DNA of 64,000 nt from Aquarana catesbeiana (Eukaryota > Chordata > Amphibia > Anura > Ranidae), in contig NC_133333.1 of NCBI RefSeq assembly GCF_042186555.1, positions 218,987,478 through 219,051,477 of the forward strand. The letters are read 5' to 3'. A program made the translations under genes and the position numbers. Shown here piece after piece: positions 21,611-34,131 of this stretch (position 1 is the stretch's first letter; every line of letters begins with the position of its first letter). A model generated the notes under the pieces. That model did no database searches, was not told the DNA's origin, and saw only the letters and a program-made list of their open reading frames with translations.

Positions 21611-21945
21611 AGTAAAAGAAAATCTAAAATTTTGGGTTGACATCAGAACAGTAATAGAGGGGAAATCTTCCAATGGGGAAACTAGTTATTGTGACACCGG
21701 TGACACTTCAGGACTCACTTTGGAGGGATTTCCTCTAAAATCCTGTTTTGGATATGGAAGAGAAAGTGAAGGAAAATCTCAGTTGGACACAGATGGCAAA
21801 AAAAAAAAAAAAACGATGGAGGTTTAACTCTCCCTTACTCTAACCAAATGGGGAGAAAAAAGTTTTACACTTTAACAAACTTTTTTGTTCAAAATGTTCA
21901 AAATGAAAAAAGCAATTTTTCATTATAAATGGTTCCTCCCTTTAA

Positions 21946-22417
21946 TTAAAGGATCAGTTCACCTTCAGGAACATGTTACATGTTACTCCCGTTGCAGCTG
22001 CATGTAGATCTGCTGCCTCTCTGTGACAGCAGTACAGGGAGAAGTTCTCCGTACCAACTATAACTATTTGAAAAGAGCGCGACCGTGTGGGGCTCCACCC
22101 ACCCGATTGCGTCATGCATTCAAAGAGTTCTGTGAATGAATTAACTACAGGTCCCAACATCCTTTGTGGCTGTCGGCTTGTAGTTCTCAATTAACTACCA
22201 TGGAGCTGTTGAGCGCTCTAGGTAGTTCATTGATTCTTCCTGCCAGTGTGAAACTGCCTGCTCATACAAGTTAGGGGCAGACAGCTTACACAGACAGTCT
22301 GCAGGAGTCCTGCATTGCACCCGCGATCTGCTGATTGTGGGTGCAATGCTTTCCAGGCTCCTAAAAAAAAATAATAAATACACATTTTTTACCTGCAAAG
22401 GCGAACTTATCCTTTAA
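21946..22417. mobile_element. TTAA-flanked MITE, AAAGGATMAGTTCACC family, copy 1
   Basis: TTAA (21946-21949), then 'aggatcagttcacctt' on the left and 'ggcgaacttatcct' before TTAA (22414-22417) on the right: an imperfect inverted terminal repeat with a TTAA duplication, the pattern of piggyBac-type movement. Internal words such as 'catgttacatgtta' and 'gggtgcaatg' are shared with copies at 32132-32572 and 48668-49957. No coding capacity. Confidence 0.8.
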
Positions 22418-23161
22418 TCTACCTATTTTATTCTTTACAAATCTGATACTTTACAGAATCGCTCCCTACAAGTGATTTATAAAGGGGTAAAGCTATTATT
22501 ACATCTTGTTATTTTTATTTATCTTTTCTACATCTCTTTTTTTTTGCCTTACAGCTGCCTTTTGGCATTGAGCGTTCCTATGTTCTTATTGGGACCCCAT
22601 ATTCTCGAGTCCTACTTCAGGTCTGCTTTCCCCAAGCTTTTTTCCATTTTATTTATATCTGTGCGTTTGGCCTGCTGTGTGCAGACGCGAGGTCACATGG
22701 CAAACGTAGACGGGCTGAGTGTGATTGGAGTGGACAGCCAGGACAGGTCTTAGTATAAACACTTCCTGCGCTGGATTCCATCACATGACCCCTGTGCTCC
22801 ACATACCTGTCCCTTCCGTCTCCTTATGCGGAGAGCAATTATCAGATACATTATTTATGTCTTATTGTAACAGGGTTATAGAAAGTATCTGGGGGGCCCT
22901 CAGAGGCTCCTGTGGCCAATACAATACAGGGACATCGCCAAAAAACCTTTTCACCCAAATTCCCTTGATTCTGTGTGGGCGCTGTGTAAAACGTCTGCGG
23001 TGTGTAATTACCGCATGGAAATGACCACGTATTATTTATTTTACTGACTGCTGTGACGTACACCAGAAATGTTATTGTCACCATGCCAGGAACCTAATTA
23101 TATGAAGTCTCATCAAAATGATTAAACTCCTTTTATTACCAACAGTTACCGGATTAACACT
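22418..23161. other. no recognisable feature
   Basis: Non-repetitive; short frames only. Confidence 0.45.
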
Positions 23162-23169
23162 TTCACTGC

Positions 23170-24376
23170 CAGTGGTGGCTGGTGGTATATTTCTTGGGGG
23201 GGTGGCAAACAATCCCCTCGCCTCCGGTCGGTCGGATCACCTGCACCACCGGTCAGTCAGTCACAAGCTGTGCACTTACCCCCATCTAGGTCACGGACAG
23301 CAGCTTCACCCTGCGTCTCCTCCTCCTCTGCTTCATGACGGCTTCCCCTGTGTCTCCTCCTCAGCTTCACGGCGCTTCCCCTGTGTCTCCTCCTCCTCTG
23401 CTTCATTGCGGCTTCCCCTGTGTCTCCTCCTCAGCTTCACGGCGCTTTCGCTGTGTCTCCTCCTCCCCAGCTTCAAGGCACTTCCCCTGTGTCTCCTCCT
23501 CAGCTTCACGGCGCTTCCCCTGTGTCTCCTCCTCCTCAGCTTCACGACACTTTCCCTGTGTCTCCTCCTCCTCAGCTTCAAGGCACTTCCCCTGTGTCTC
23601 GTCCTCCTCAGCTTCATGACACTTTCCCTGTGTCTCCTCCTCCTCAGCTTCAAGGCACTTCCCCTGTGTCTCCTCCTCTTCAGCTTCACAACACTTTTCC
23701 TGTGTCTCCTCCTCCTCAGCTTCAAGGCACTTCCCCTGTGTCTCCTCCTCCTCAGCTTCACGACACTTTCCCTGTGTCTCCTCCTCAGCTTCAAGGCACT
23801 TCCCCTGTGTCTCGTCCTCTTCAGCTTCATGACACTTTCCCTGTGTCTCCTCCTCCTCAGCTTCAAGGCACTTCCCCTACGTCCCCTCCTCCTCGGCCTC
23901 ACGGCACTTCCCCGTGTCTCCTCCTCCTCAGCTTCACGGCACTTACCCTGTGTCTCCTCCTCCTCAGCTTCACGGCACTTACCCTGTGTCTCCTCCTCCT
24001 CAGCTTCACGGCGCTTCCCCTGCACCTCCTCCTCCTCGGAGGATCGCTTCTCCTCTCGGCCAATCTGGTCTCAGGACCTGCTTCCTGATTGGCCTGGGAG
24101 GAGAAACAGGAAGACAATAGCGAATTATAATTCAGTACTGTCACACATTTGGGTGGGCTCAGGGCGCAGTGCTCTGCGACCCAAGCCCACCCTTTTTTTT
24201 AAGCCAATTTTAAGCCAATTAGAGCCTCAGGCTCTAATCATGTGCTTCTAAATATATAAATAAATAAAAAAACGCATTGGAATCTATGCGTCCGGCTCCC
24301 TGCATGTAGATTAGGGGCTGGACACATGGGTTAGGGGGGCGGCACCCCTGTGCCCCGTATGGACGGGCTGCCACTG
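23170..24376. mobile_element. non-autonomous hAT element carrying a minisatellite
   Basis: Flanked by perfect 8-bp duplications ttcactgc at 23162-23169 and 24377-24384. Ends CAGTGGTGGCTGGTGG and ...CGGGCTGCCACTG are imperfect inverted repeats. About 60 percent of its 1207 bp is the minisatellite at 23330-24040. The flanks hold no transposase; the long open frames through the array (23118-24251 on plus, 23333-24025 on minus) only reflect repeat units in multiples of three. Confidence 0.88.
23330..24040. repeat. 33/36-bp pyrimidine-rich minisatellite
   Basis: Units of the form 'tgtctcctcctcctcagc' plus 'ttcacggcacttcccc', alternating between 33- and 36-bp lengths (one 'cct' more or less), about 20 copies. 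Some adjacent units alternate 'ttcaaggcacttcccc' and 'ttcatgacactttccc', giving an emerging two-unit period in the middle. Confidence 0.92.
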
Positions 24377-24384
24377 TTCACTGC

Positions 24385-25070
24385 CCCTGCTTAGAGGATG
24401 GAAGAAGAAGGTTTCTATAAAATGATCAGGTGGTCAGTCTGCCATGGAGGGCCCTCCCTCAAATTAGAGCCCAAATCCTCTTCTGTGTTGGGCTTTTTTG
24501 GTTCAATGTGATTAGAACTTTTTATTGGATTTAATTGAATAAATAGTGGGAAATTACAAAGGAAAATGTGTTTTTTCTAATTGCATTTCATTGTCTTATG
24601 GTGTGATCGAATGGTCATTATCTAAGCCGTGGTTGTAATGCGAATGTGTCAAATGATACAGAGTGTTGTGAGTTAATCCAAAATGAATTGATTTGAAATT
24701 TGAATATATTGTGTGTGTGTGGTTGGCATTTTTGTGTCCTGGATGCGCTTTTGCATTTGCGCTTTTGCATAGGCATGTTTGATGCGCTGTTTAATGCATT
24801 CCAGTATTATTTTTTTTCCTCTTATTTTATTTTGACACTTGAAAAATCTCAGGACAATGTGCGTTCCGGTGTGCTTTTGGCACATTTACATGCATTCCGG
24901 TGCGTTTGTATGCATTTTGCTGCAGTCCAGATGCGTTCCATACAGAAATAATGCGGTAGATTCTACTTTTGTTTGCATTGGTGTGAAATAGGGCCATTGG
25001 TATACATTGAAAACACTGTTTGCATTTGGTGTGAGTCAGCCCTTAGTCCATAAAATTGAGCTAAACCAAT
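24385..25070. other. AT-rich, partly repeat-like; no gene
   Basis: The part at about 24690-25050 has degenerate 'gcgcttttgcat' / 'tgcattccggtgcg' words and ends in 'gtgtgagtcagccct', resembling the GTGTGAA-ended MITEs elsewhere in the window. Boundaries are not clear enough to call an element. Confidence 0.4.
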
Positions 25071-25078
25071 CCCTAAAA

Positions 25079-25237
25079 CAGGGATATGCAATTAGCAGAC
25101 CTCCAGCTGTTGCAGAACTACAACTCCCATGAGGCATAGCAAGACTCTGACAGCCATAAGCATGACAGCCAGAGGCAGAGGCATGATGGGACTTGTAGTT
25201 TTGCAACAGCTGGAGGTCCGCTAATTGCATGACCCTG
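25079..25237. mobile_element. hAT MITE, CAGGGRT...CTCCAGCTG family, copy 1
   Basis: A 159-bp element with ends CAGGGATA and ...TGACCCTG, arms containing 'ctccagctgttgcagaacta' and its near complement, and octamer flanks ccctaaaa (25071-25078) and ctctaaaa (25238-25245). The same family occurs at 37689-37836 and about 28727-28910. Confidence 0.85.
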
Positions 25238-25452
25238 CTCTAAAATGTCATATAACAAGTTGAAGTGATTCTATAAGCAATTTTTTTATTAAAAACAAAC
25301 AAACAAACAAACAAACATGTCATACCTGCTCTATGCATGGGGTTTTGCACAGAGCAGCCCAGATCCTCCTCTTCTTGGGTTCCTCGCCGGCGCTCCTGGC
25401 TCTTCCTCCTGGATGCATGAAGGTAAAAAAACCTTCTGTCTTTAGAACCACT

Positions 25453-26536
25453 TTAACCACTTCAATACCGGGCACTTTCGCCCCTTCCTGCCCAGGACAA
25501 TTTTAAGCTTTCAGCGCTGTTGCACTTTGAATGACAATTGTGCGGTCATACAACACTGTACCCAAACTACATTTTTATAATTTTCTTCCCACAAATAGAG
25601 CTTTCATTGGTGGTATTTGATCACCTCCTGCGGTTTTTATTTTTTGCTAAACCAACTTAAAAAAAAATGGAATTTTTGAGAAAAAAAGTTTTTCTTCGTT
25701 TCGGTTATAAAATGTTGTTTTCTCCTTCATTGACAGGCACAGATGAGGCAGCACTGATGGGCACTGATGAGCGGGCACTGATGAGTTGGCACTGATAAGG
25801 TGGCACTGATGGGCACTGATGAGGAGGCACTGATATGTAGAATTGATAGGCACTGATAGGCAACACTGATGGGCACCAATATGCGGCACTGATGGGTACC
25901 AATATGTGGCACTGATATGCAGCACTGAGGGGCACTGACAAGCGGCTGTGATGGGCACTGATAGGCGGCACTGATTGGCACTGATTGGCACTGACGGGTG
26001 GCACTTGCAGGTGGCAATGATGGGCAGCACTGTCGATGAGGTACTCATGAGGTTTTGACAGGTGTTACTGTAGGGCACTGATTGGCAATGTGATGGGCAC
26101 TGACTGGCACTGTGGTGGGCACTATATGGCACTGATTGGCACTTTATTGGGCACTTCATTGGGCACTAATAGGCGATCCTGAGGGGGCACTGACTGGGTA
26201 CCTTTTTGGCACATGTGATGGGGCTGTGCTGATAATCAATGTGCTGATTATCAGCACAGACCCCGTCTCTGACAGTGAGAGACGTTTACCGGCACTTCCT
26301 GGTTTACGCGATGATCAGCTGTGATTGGTCACAGCTGATCACGTGGTAAGAAGCCTCTGACAGAGGCTTCTTATCACGATCGGAGATGCGGCGTATTGGT
26401 CGCGATTGCTGTGCTGCGCACCCTCGCGGGCGCACGCCGGCATGTTATCCTGCTGGACGTCATATGAGGCCCAGTCAGGATAACAGAACCACTTCCCGGA
26501 CGTCAATCTGTTATTGACCGGACGGGAAGAGGTTAA
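25453..26536. mobile_element. TTAA-flanked element with internal minisatellite and hairpins
   Basis: TTAA at 25453-25456 precedes CCACTTC, and GAAGAGG precedes TTAA at 26533-26536. The first 250 bases resemble 32962-33250 ('gacaattg.gcggtc', 'cactg.acccaaac', 'tttgatc.cct..gcggttt'). An array of 'ggcactgat' words fills about 25735-26200. The right part holds hairpins: 'tgatcagctgtga' with its complement (26309-26342), the 'aagaagcctctg' pair (26347-26374) and a 'gctgataatca' pair (26228-26256). Confidence 0.8.
25735..26200. repeat. degenerate 'ggcactgat' minisatellite
   Basis: Repeats of 'ggcactgat' with variable 2-15 bp spacers ('gggcactgatgaggcggcactgat' style). Units decay toward 26200. 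Frames through it read Ser-Val-Pro-Ile-Ser-Ala on the minus strand and are not genes. Confidence 0.85.
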
Positions 26537-26865
26537 TGCAATTTCAAAAGTCATTTTCAATCCTCTTAAAATCTGCAACTTTCATTACAATGATTCTTGG
26601 TGATCCTGCCATGAAGATTCTTGTTCAGGCATTTCCTTGTTATTGGGTGACAAATGTTCTTCAGAGTTGTCATATGGGCTTTTGATAGACTACAAGTGCT
26701 TATTTCAGCACATACAGTATTAGACAGGCATGGTCCACTATTGTCACTATCAGGAAGCCCACCCTAAGGAATGCCATTCAGTCATCGCAAGGGGGGCATG
26801 TGGGTACATGTAGACAGGAACTGGCTGCAAAGGAGCTGCAGGAGATCAGCAGCATTGAAATATAA

Positions 26866-27224
26866 GGGTCCTTTCACACAAATGCACCTTTCTAATGCAA
26901 CAAAAGTGCATTGAAAATTACTGTATTCTCCCTAATTTTTCCCATCAGTGTGCTGCGTCTGCGTTGCGTTTTGAAAAGTCCTGCATTCAGCATCTTTGAT
27001 GCATTTTTCAAAAGCACACCAGAGACGCACTTTCGATTGTAATTCAATGGGAATGCACCAAAAACGCACCCATGGTGTGTTTTTTTATGTCACATGTCCA
27101 AGTTTCACAGGTGCATGCTGGGAGTCAGGAGTCCAGAAAATGCACCAAAAATGCATTGAAAACACGAGATGTGTTTTCGCAAAGCACATACCATGTTTTT
27201 AAGCACACCAGTGTGAAAGGACCC
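26866..27224. mobile_element. Harbinger-like MITE, GGGTCCTTTCACAC ends
   Basis: A 359-bp element with perfect inverted ends GGGTCCTTTCACAC and its complement near-exactly, flanked by TAA at 26863-26865 and 27225-27227. TWA three-base duplications are the PIF/Harbinger signature. The interior has degenerate 'gcattttt.aaaagcacacc' words, no frame. Confidence 0.8.
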
Positions 27225-27311
27225 TAACTGAAGGCAAAAAAAGTATCACTCTTCCTAAAAAAGCCGTTGGATTTGCTGGTCATTAAAGTCAGTTTAAAGG
27301 TTCCTCTATAT

Positions 27312-27984
27312 TAGGGGCCTCCAAAGCTTTCAAACAAAGAGCCAGTTTTATGTCCTTTTGGCTTTAGGGGGTCCAGACAGTGGCCAGTGGAAGTAAACAA
27401 TGCCCCATCCTTGGTTTTAGTGGGAGGGATAGTGTCCTGTTGTTGGCATCAGTGGGAGGAATAGAGTCCCATCACTGGTATCAGTGGGAGGAGTGGTGCC
27501 CCATCATTGGTATCAGTGGGAAGAATGTCGCTCTTATCATTGGTATCAGTGGGAGGAATAGTGCCCCATCATTGTTGTCAGTGGGAGGAATAGCGTCCCA
27601 TCATTGGTATCAGTGGAAGGAATAGTGCCCCATCATTGGTATCATTGGAAGGAATAGTGCCCCATCATTGGTATCATTGGAAGGAATAGTGCCCCATCAT
27701 CGGTGTCAGTGGAAGGAATAGTGCCATATCATTGGTGTCAGTGGAAGAAATAGTGCCTCATCATTGGTGTCAGTGGAAGGAATAGTGCGCCATGATTGGT
27801 AACAGTGGAAGGAATAGGGCGCCACCATTGGTATCAGTAGGAAGAATGGTACCCCGTCATTGTTGTCAGTGGGAGGAATGGTGTCCCATTATTGGTGTCA
27901 GTGGGTGGAATAATGTCTTAAGGGCCAGATAAAGTCAAGTAAAGGGCCGCATCTGGCCCCCGAGCCACAGTTTGGAGACCATTG
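27312..27984. mobile_element. non-autonomous hAT element (CAGGGGYCTCCAAA family) with minisatellite
   Basis: Ends TAGGGGCCTCCAAAG and ...CAGTTTGGAGACCATTG (first base of the expected CAG changed). Octamer flanks ctctatat (27304-27311) and ctctgtat (27985-27992) match at seven of eight. The interior at 27370-27910 is an array with about 32-bp spacing ('aatagtgccccatcattggt' recurs at 27621 and 27653). A sister copy with nested insertion lies at 43393-44785. Confidence 0.85.
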
Positions 27985-28429
27985 CTCTGTATTAATGGGG
28001 CCACCTTACATGGAGGGTCCCCAATTCTGACCGCCAGCAGACTTTCTCTTTCCGTCTTCCTATATCTGGTGCTTTATCAGTATGAGATATAACTACAATG
28101 TAACATCAACAAGAGCTAGAAGATTAACTGTAGAAAAAAGGTTCCATTCAGCTCCTGAGCCCTCTTGTAAATTCACAATAAAATGGAAACTATTCAGCTT
28201 TATGCCAACCATTCCTACCAAAAAAAGAATAAACCAGCTGTGAATAAATTGGGATTGTTTTTCGCCTTGGAGTACCATTTATACTGAATTACAGAAGTGG
28301 GTCCCTTCCTGCTAATAAAAGATGAGGGGGCTGAGACTCTCCATACCCACAATGACATTTCAAGGTGTGCAGAGAATTTATAGATACTCCTCTGCTGTAC
28401 CAACCAGAGAAGAGTGAGAGCCACAGACC

Positions 28430-29350
28430 ATAGGCCATGGTGGGCAGGCCAGTGAGTGGGCAGGCTGAAGAGCGGGCAGGTCATTGAGCAGACAGGCTGT
28501 AGGGGGGAAGCTAATAGAGTGGGCAAGCTTTAGAGTGGGCAGGCTGTAGACTGTGAACTATGGTGCACAGGGTCTGATGGGTACAGTATTCTGTAGAATG
28601 GGTAGGCTGGAGAGAAAGTAAAATGTACAGTACGTAGGCTGTAGAATAGGTAAAAAAATAGCCATGGTTAAGAGCCTGTAGATTAGGTATTCTGTAGACT
28701 GTGAGTCAGAGTGTTCAGGTTGTAGGTTGGGTAGACTGTGGCCTTCCAGCTGTTGCAGAACTACAGGACCCATGAGACATTGCAAGGAAAGTACCATCCA
28801 TGAGGCATTTTCCTGGCTGACAGTTGCAAGCATGACCCCCCCAAAGGCAGAGGCATGATGGGACTTGTAGTTCCGCAACAGCTAGAGGGTCACAGGATGG
28901 ACACCCATGCTGTAGACTGTGAGCTGTGGTGTGCATGACTCACAGTGAGCAGGCTGTAAAATTTGGTTTGCTGTAGAGTGGGCAACTATATAGTGGGTAG
29001 AGTGGGAACTAGGATGAACACGTCATAGTTTGAGTTGGCTGTAGACTGTAAACAATGGTGTTCAGGCTGTAGAGTGGGTAGGCCATAGAGTCGGTAGGTT
29101 GTATGGTGGTTAGGCTGTAGGTGAGAAAGGTGTATGGTGGGTAGGCTGTGGAATGAGTAGTCAGTAGGGTGGGTAGGCAGTAGAGTCAGTAGGTTGTAGG
29201 GTGGGTTGGTATGATGAGTGAGTAGCCCATAAAGTGGGTAGGTTGTAGACTCGGTAATGTAAGAAAGCTGTTGGGTGGGTAGATAGTAAGGTAAGTAGGC
29301 TGTAGTGTGGGAGGCAGTAAAATAGGTAGGTTGTAGAGTGGGAGAGCTGT
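28430..29350. repeat. degenerate 'gtgggtaggctgtaga' minisatellite
   Basis: Many copies of 'gtgggtaggctgtaga' or shorter pieces ('gagtgggcaggctgtag', 'gtaggttgtag') with irregular 12-22 bp spacing. It is interrupted by a hAT MITE of the ctccagctgttgcag family at about 28727-28910. No frame is meaningful. Confidence 0.85.
28727..28910. mobile_element. hAT MITE, ctccagctg family, copy 2
   Basis: Contains 'ccagctgttgcagaactaca', 'cccatgag.cattgcaa', 'gcatgatgggacttgtagtt' and 'caacagct.gaggg', in the same order as the copies at 25079 and 37689. Ends are diverged and merge with the surrounding minisatellite, so the coordinates are approximate. Confidence 0.7.
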
Positions 29351-30430
29351 AGACTGCGATCTGAGTGTGATACATTTTACTATATTGAGCCAAGATGCAG
29401 ATTAGATCCCATTCACTGACTGTAAAGTGGAGCAGTGGCTGTTTCTCAGAAATCGCATATATAAAGTAGTGGGAATCTGTCTGCATGAAAATAACTCCTG
29501 TGCATGCAGCGGCTCTCCCGTCAGGTAAAGCAGAGTGCTTCCAAGATTACACCGTAATAAAAGCTCCTCCCAAAGTGTGGCCCCAATGAATAATATTCTG
29601 CAATGTCCCCATGCAGATCACCTGACCCCATGCAGCTTCCTGCTACAGACTCAAAGATTTATTTTACATCAACATGTCACGATGCGTAGTAATACAAATC
29701 TCTATGAGAGTGTACATGTGTGCCCATCTATTTTTATGTGTGAATTAAAATACCCCTAAAACACATCCGCAATGCTGGGTTAGCACCACACGTGATGAAC
29801 GTTACAACCCGTGCAATATTCTGTGACTGGGGCCTGGAACCAATGATGACAAAACAGTATTTTACATGGTAAGGGAAGCAAAAGTGCAAAAAGATAACGT
29901 GATATCTACGTTGTGTGTTTGGCTCATAGGTGACAAACTGGCCATAACTATTTTTCCTGAATACCAAAAAACATCAAACCTACAGAGTAAAAAAAAAATT
30001 GGGGGTGCTTATTTCAGACAAATCAAGATGAGCAAACAGTGTGGTCAGACAGGGGGAAAAGCAAATTGTGGGGTATAATACTAGAAGGATCCCCAGCAGG
30101 AGGAAGGAGGTCCTAATTCCCTTATACCGTAACCGCATGTTGTATATATCTATTGGTTAGCCACACAGGGCTGAGTGAGAAAAATCAATTGATTCCCCCA
30201 TCCTTGCTTAACAGCTTAGATGGAAGAATCTACACTATTGTATTCAGAGAACCGCAGCATCTGTGGCTATCAGAATACCTGAACAGTGACTGCATCTGAT
30301 TGGATGCAGTCACTGTTGGGCAATTGGTTCCACCCAGCTCCTTTGATTTTGTCAAGTTTTGTAGAGCTGGGTCGTGCAGACAGGCCACTCATGGGTCAAA
30401 TTTGGCCAATTCAACAGGACCTCATTAGAA
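29351..30430. other. no recognisable feature
   Basis: Non-repetitive sequence with only short frames. Confidence 0.45.
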
Positions 30431-30449
30431 TACTGTGCTCAACTTTGGA

Positions 30450-31255
30450 GACAGATTGATCATGGTCCTGGTGATGGGGGTTATCAAAGTCCCAGTGATA
30501 GAGTTTATTAGTGTCCCAGTGATGAGGGTTATTAGAGTCCCAGGGATGGGGATGATCAAGGCCTTGGTGATGGAGGTGATCAAGGCCTTGATGATAAGGG
30601 TTATCAGGGTCCCAGTGATGGGGGTTATTAGAGTCCCAGTGATAGGGGTTATAGAGTCGAGGTGATGGGGGTTATCAAGGCCTCGGTGATGGGAGTTATC
30701 AGGTTCCCATTGATGGGGGTGATCAAGGCCTTGGTGATGGGAATTATCAGGTTCCCAGTGATGGGGGTGATCATGGCCTTGGTGATGGGAATTATCAGGT
30801 TCCCAGTGATGGGGGTGATCAAGGCCTTGGTGATGGGAGTTATCAGGTTCCCAGTGATGGGGGTGATCAAGGCCTTGGTGATGGGAATTATCAGGTTCCC
30901 AGTGATGGGGGTGATCATGGCCTTGGTGATGGGAATTATCGGGTTCCCAGTGATGGGGGTGATCAAGGCCTTGGTGATGGGAATTATCAGGTTCCCAGTG
31001 ATGGGGGTGATCATGGCCTTGGTGATGGGAATTATCAGGTTCCCAGTGATCGGGTTATCGGGTTCCCAGTGATGGGGGTGATCAAGGCCTTGGTGATGGG
31101 AATTATCAGGTTCCCAGTGATGGGGGTGATCATGGCCTTGGTGATGGGAATTATCAGGTTCCCAGTGATTGGGTTATCGGGTTCCCAGTGATGGGGGTGA
31201 TCAAGGTCTTGGTGGTGGGGGTTTATTAGGACCTCAGTGATGGGGCTGATCAGGG
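30450..31255. repeat. 48-bp minisatellite
   Basis: 'gatcaaggcc'/'gatcatggcc' recurs at 30721, 30769, 30817 and 30865, a 48-bp period made of two related halves ('gtgatgggggtgatcaaggc' and 'ggtgatgggaattatcaggt'). The left part to 30660 is more degenerate with about 24-33 bp spacing. Since 48 is divisible by three, open frames run through both strands without meaning. Confidence 0.93.
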
Positions 31256-32131
31256 GCCTGTTGATGGTACAACTTTTAGTAAAACATATAGTATACTTGG
31301 GACAGGGCAGTGGCATGGCACAGTGCTAACAGAGGCCTCCAGAGCATGCTGGGAAAGTGTGATTCTTCGGAATAACGCAGCGGTAAAGTGAGGGAACAGA
31401 TATCTTTGGCAGGAGGAAATCCTCCCAGGCCAAACTCAATGTTTGGAAGGTTTCCCTTTTCTCCAAAACATTTGCAGACCCCAGGCAAACACGGTGCGTC
31501 GTCATGGTGACCCAGTCCGCTGATAGACATGAGAGACGTCTGAGAACGGACTTCCAGAGTCTGGCAGCTGTGGGAAAAGAGCGGTGTAATATCCCGAGGA
31601 TGGACAGGAGGGTGTGAGATGGACGGGAGGGTCTGTCCACACAGGAAGAGGATGACGACAGGAGATCAATTCACACCCATCTACAATAGTGTAACCACTG
31701 CAGACTGATGTCTTTAAAGAAGAACTCCACTGATGGATTGGATTGGATGCAAAACGGTCACATGGCTTCAACTCAACTCAGAAAATCATTAATTGTATTT
31801 TAGAATACTGCTAGTATAACAACCAGAAATCTGTCGCTCTCTTATCTTCCCTCAATACTCTGCACAGCAGAATTCAGGATGTAAATGGGAGATTCTGTAA
31901 TGTGAAACAATCCCGCTCTTTTTTTAATGTGTTTCAGGCACTGGGAGCCAGAAAGGGAACACATTGGAGCCCCCCATCTGTTATCCTACTATTCCCCTTC
32001 TATTCTCCTCTGATGTGTTCCAAAGGAACACGTTTCAAAGAGAATAGCATTGGGATAATGATTATTGTAATGTCTGCAATACACAGTGTCATTTATGATC
32101 AATTTACTTATGTGTGACTGCATAAGAGGAG
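31256..32131. other. no recognisable feature
   Basis: Moderate GC, non-repetitive. Overlapping short minus-strand frames at 31276-31771 have no recognised motif. Confidence 0.4.
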
Positions 32132-32572
32132 TTAAAGGCTAAGTTCACTTTTGGAGCACGTTACACTTTACATCCATATTTAGGGTGTAACATGTAACAT
32201 GCTCCAGGACATCCCCCCTCACCTGCTGATCTCCCCAGTTCCTCTCCCCCACACCCTGTTTCACATTCAAAATCTTCCAAAAATAAGCAATCTGTGAATA
32301 AAGAAACTACAAGTCCCGTCTGCCACCATGCCAGATGGCTTGTATTTCTCAATGGACTGCGAGGGTGCTGATGAGCACCCTTGTAGATCACTGAAATTTC
32401 CTCCAGCTTTCACACAAAAAGCTCATACTAAGGTACGGGCAAGAAAGCTGGAGGACATGTCTGCAGGAGCCTGCCATTGCACCTGCGACCCGCTGATTGT
32501 GGATATATAATAATAAAAACACATTTTTCTTTTTTTATGCAAAAATAGGTGCATTTATTCTTTTTTCCCTAA
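32132..32572. mobile_element. TTAA-type MITE, AAAGG.TAAGTTCAC family, copy 2
   Basis: TTAA (32132-32135), then 'aggctaagttcactttt'. The interior matches the family ('taacatgtaacatg', 'cctgctgatct', 'tgcacctgcgac..gctgattgtgg', 'aataataaaaacacattttt'). The right end at about 32569-32572 reads ctaa, probably a decayed TTAA. Confidence 0.7.
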
Positions 32573-32961
32573 ATCTGAATTCACACTAACTAGTAAAATG
32601 CAGGAAGCTGGATGTAAATTTCCATCCATTTTATGCGCGTTTTAACATGCACGTTTTTTAACATGCGTGTTCTAGCACACGTGTAAATGCAGGTTCACGC
32701 TACAACGCTGCATTGACTTGCATTGTGTTAATATGCATACAAGTTGCCATGTTGCATTTTAACGCAAAGCAGGTCAAATTTTAAAAATGATTTTTTATGT
32801 GTCTAACCTGCATTTTATAAGTGCGCTAAGGCTCTATTCACACCTATGCAGTTTGCTATTGACCGTTTCTGCAGTGCTTTTTGCGGTTTTTACCGTGATT
32901 TTACGGCGTTTTTACTGCGTTTTTTATGGGTTTTTTTTTATTAATTTGTTGCTGGACAGAA

Positions 32962-33899
32962 TAACCACTTCAGCCCCAGAAGATTTGGCTGCTGAATGAC
33001 CGGGCCATTTTTTGCAATTCTGCACTGCGTCGCTTTAACTGACAATTGCGCGGTCTTGCGACACTGCACCCAAACAAAATTAGCATCCTTTTTTTCCCAC
33101 ATTTGATCGCCTCTGCGGTTTAATTTTTTGCGCTATGAACAAAAAAAGAGTGGCAATTTTAAAAAAAACACAATATTTTGTACTTTTTGCTATAATAAAT
33201 ATCCCCATTTAAAACATTTTTTCCTCCGTTTAGGCCAATATGTATTCTTCTACATATTTTTGGTAAAAAAAATTGCAATAAGCGTATATTGATTGGTTTG
33301 CACAAAAGTTATAGCGTCTACAAAATAGGGGATAGATTTATAGCATTTTTATTATTTTTTTTTTTATACTAGTAATGGCAGCGATCTGCGATTTTTATCA
33401 TGACTGCGACATTATGGAGGACACATCAGACTTTTTGACACATTTTTGGGACCATTGGCATTTATACAGCGATCAGTGCTATAAAAATGCACTGATTACG
33501 GTAAAAATTTTACTGGCAGGGTAGGCGTTAACACTAGGGGGCAATCAAGAGGTTAACTGTGTTCCCTGTGTGTGTTTCTAACTGTAGGGGGAGGGGACTG
33601 ACCTAGAGGAAATGACAGATCGTGGTTCCTAGCTATTAGGAACTCACGATCTGTCACTCCTCACAGAACAGGGATTTGTGTGTTTACACACCCACGTCCC
33701 TGTTCTGCATCTCGTGCCCGCGATCGCTCGTGGCCGGCGGTCATCGCGACCATCGGTCACGAGCATCAGCACCCCCTGCAGTGCAGCGGGAGCGTGTGCG
33801 CACCTGCTATCCTGTGAGCCGACGTATAACTTAGACGGCTCACGGGGTCGTGCCGACCTGTCGCAGTATAATGATGGCGGCTGGTCGGCAAACAGTTAA
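32962..33899. mobile_element. TTAA-type element with hairpins, copy 2
   Basis: Begins ATAACCACTTCAG (TTAA changed to ATAA) and ends CAGTTAA at 33899. The left part is similar to 25453-25700. Right-part hairpins include 'agatcgtggttcctagct' with its near complement (33618-33653) and an 'acagaacaggga' / 'tccctgttctg' pair (33664-33708). Lacks the ggcactgat minisatellite of the sister copy, so that array arose in, or was lost from, only one copy. Confidence 0.7.
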
Positions 33900-34131
33900 A
33901 GAACGCAAATCGCTGCAAAAATGCAGTAAAAATGCACTACATGCTTTTCTGCAGCTTCTCCATTGAAGCCTATTGAACCAAAAAAGCAAAAAAAAAAGCA
34001 CTGGTTTGCATTTTAAAAAAGTCCCTGACCCTTTCCAAAAATGCAGAGGCATAAAAATGCATTGATGTGAACCTGTTCCATAGAATCCATGTTAAAAATA
34101 ATTTCTGCAAGAAACATGAAAAAACACATTG

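Noticed and set aside
23118..24251. 377-codon plus-strand open frame
   Set aside because: It runs through the 33/36-bp minisatellite; residue content mirrors the repeat unit and both ends leave the array without any domain.
25647..26159. 170-codon minus-strand frame rich in Cys, Gln, Ser and Pro
   Set aside because: Derived from the 'ggcactgat' minisatellite.
30721..31255. Regular 48-bp spacing suggesting a CRISPR array
   Set aside because: No unique spacers: the whole unit repeats. The genome is eukaryotic.
30435..31316. Met-Gly-Val-Ile repeat proteins on plus and Ile-Thr-Pro repeat proteins on minus
   Set aside because: By-product of the 48-bp unit, open on both strands.
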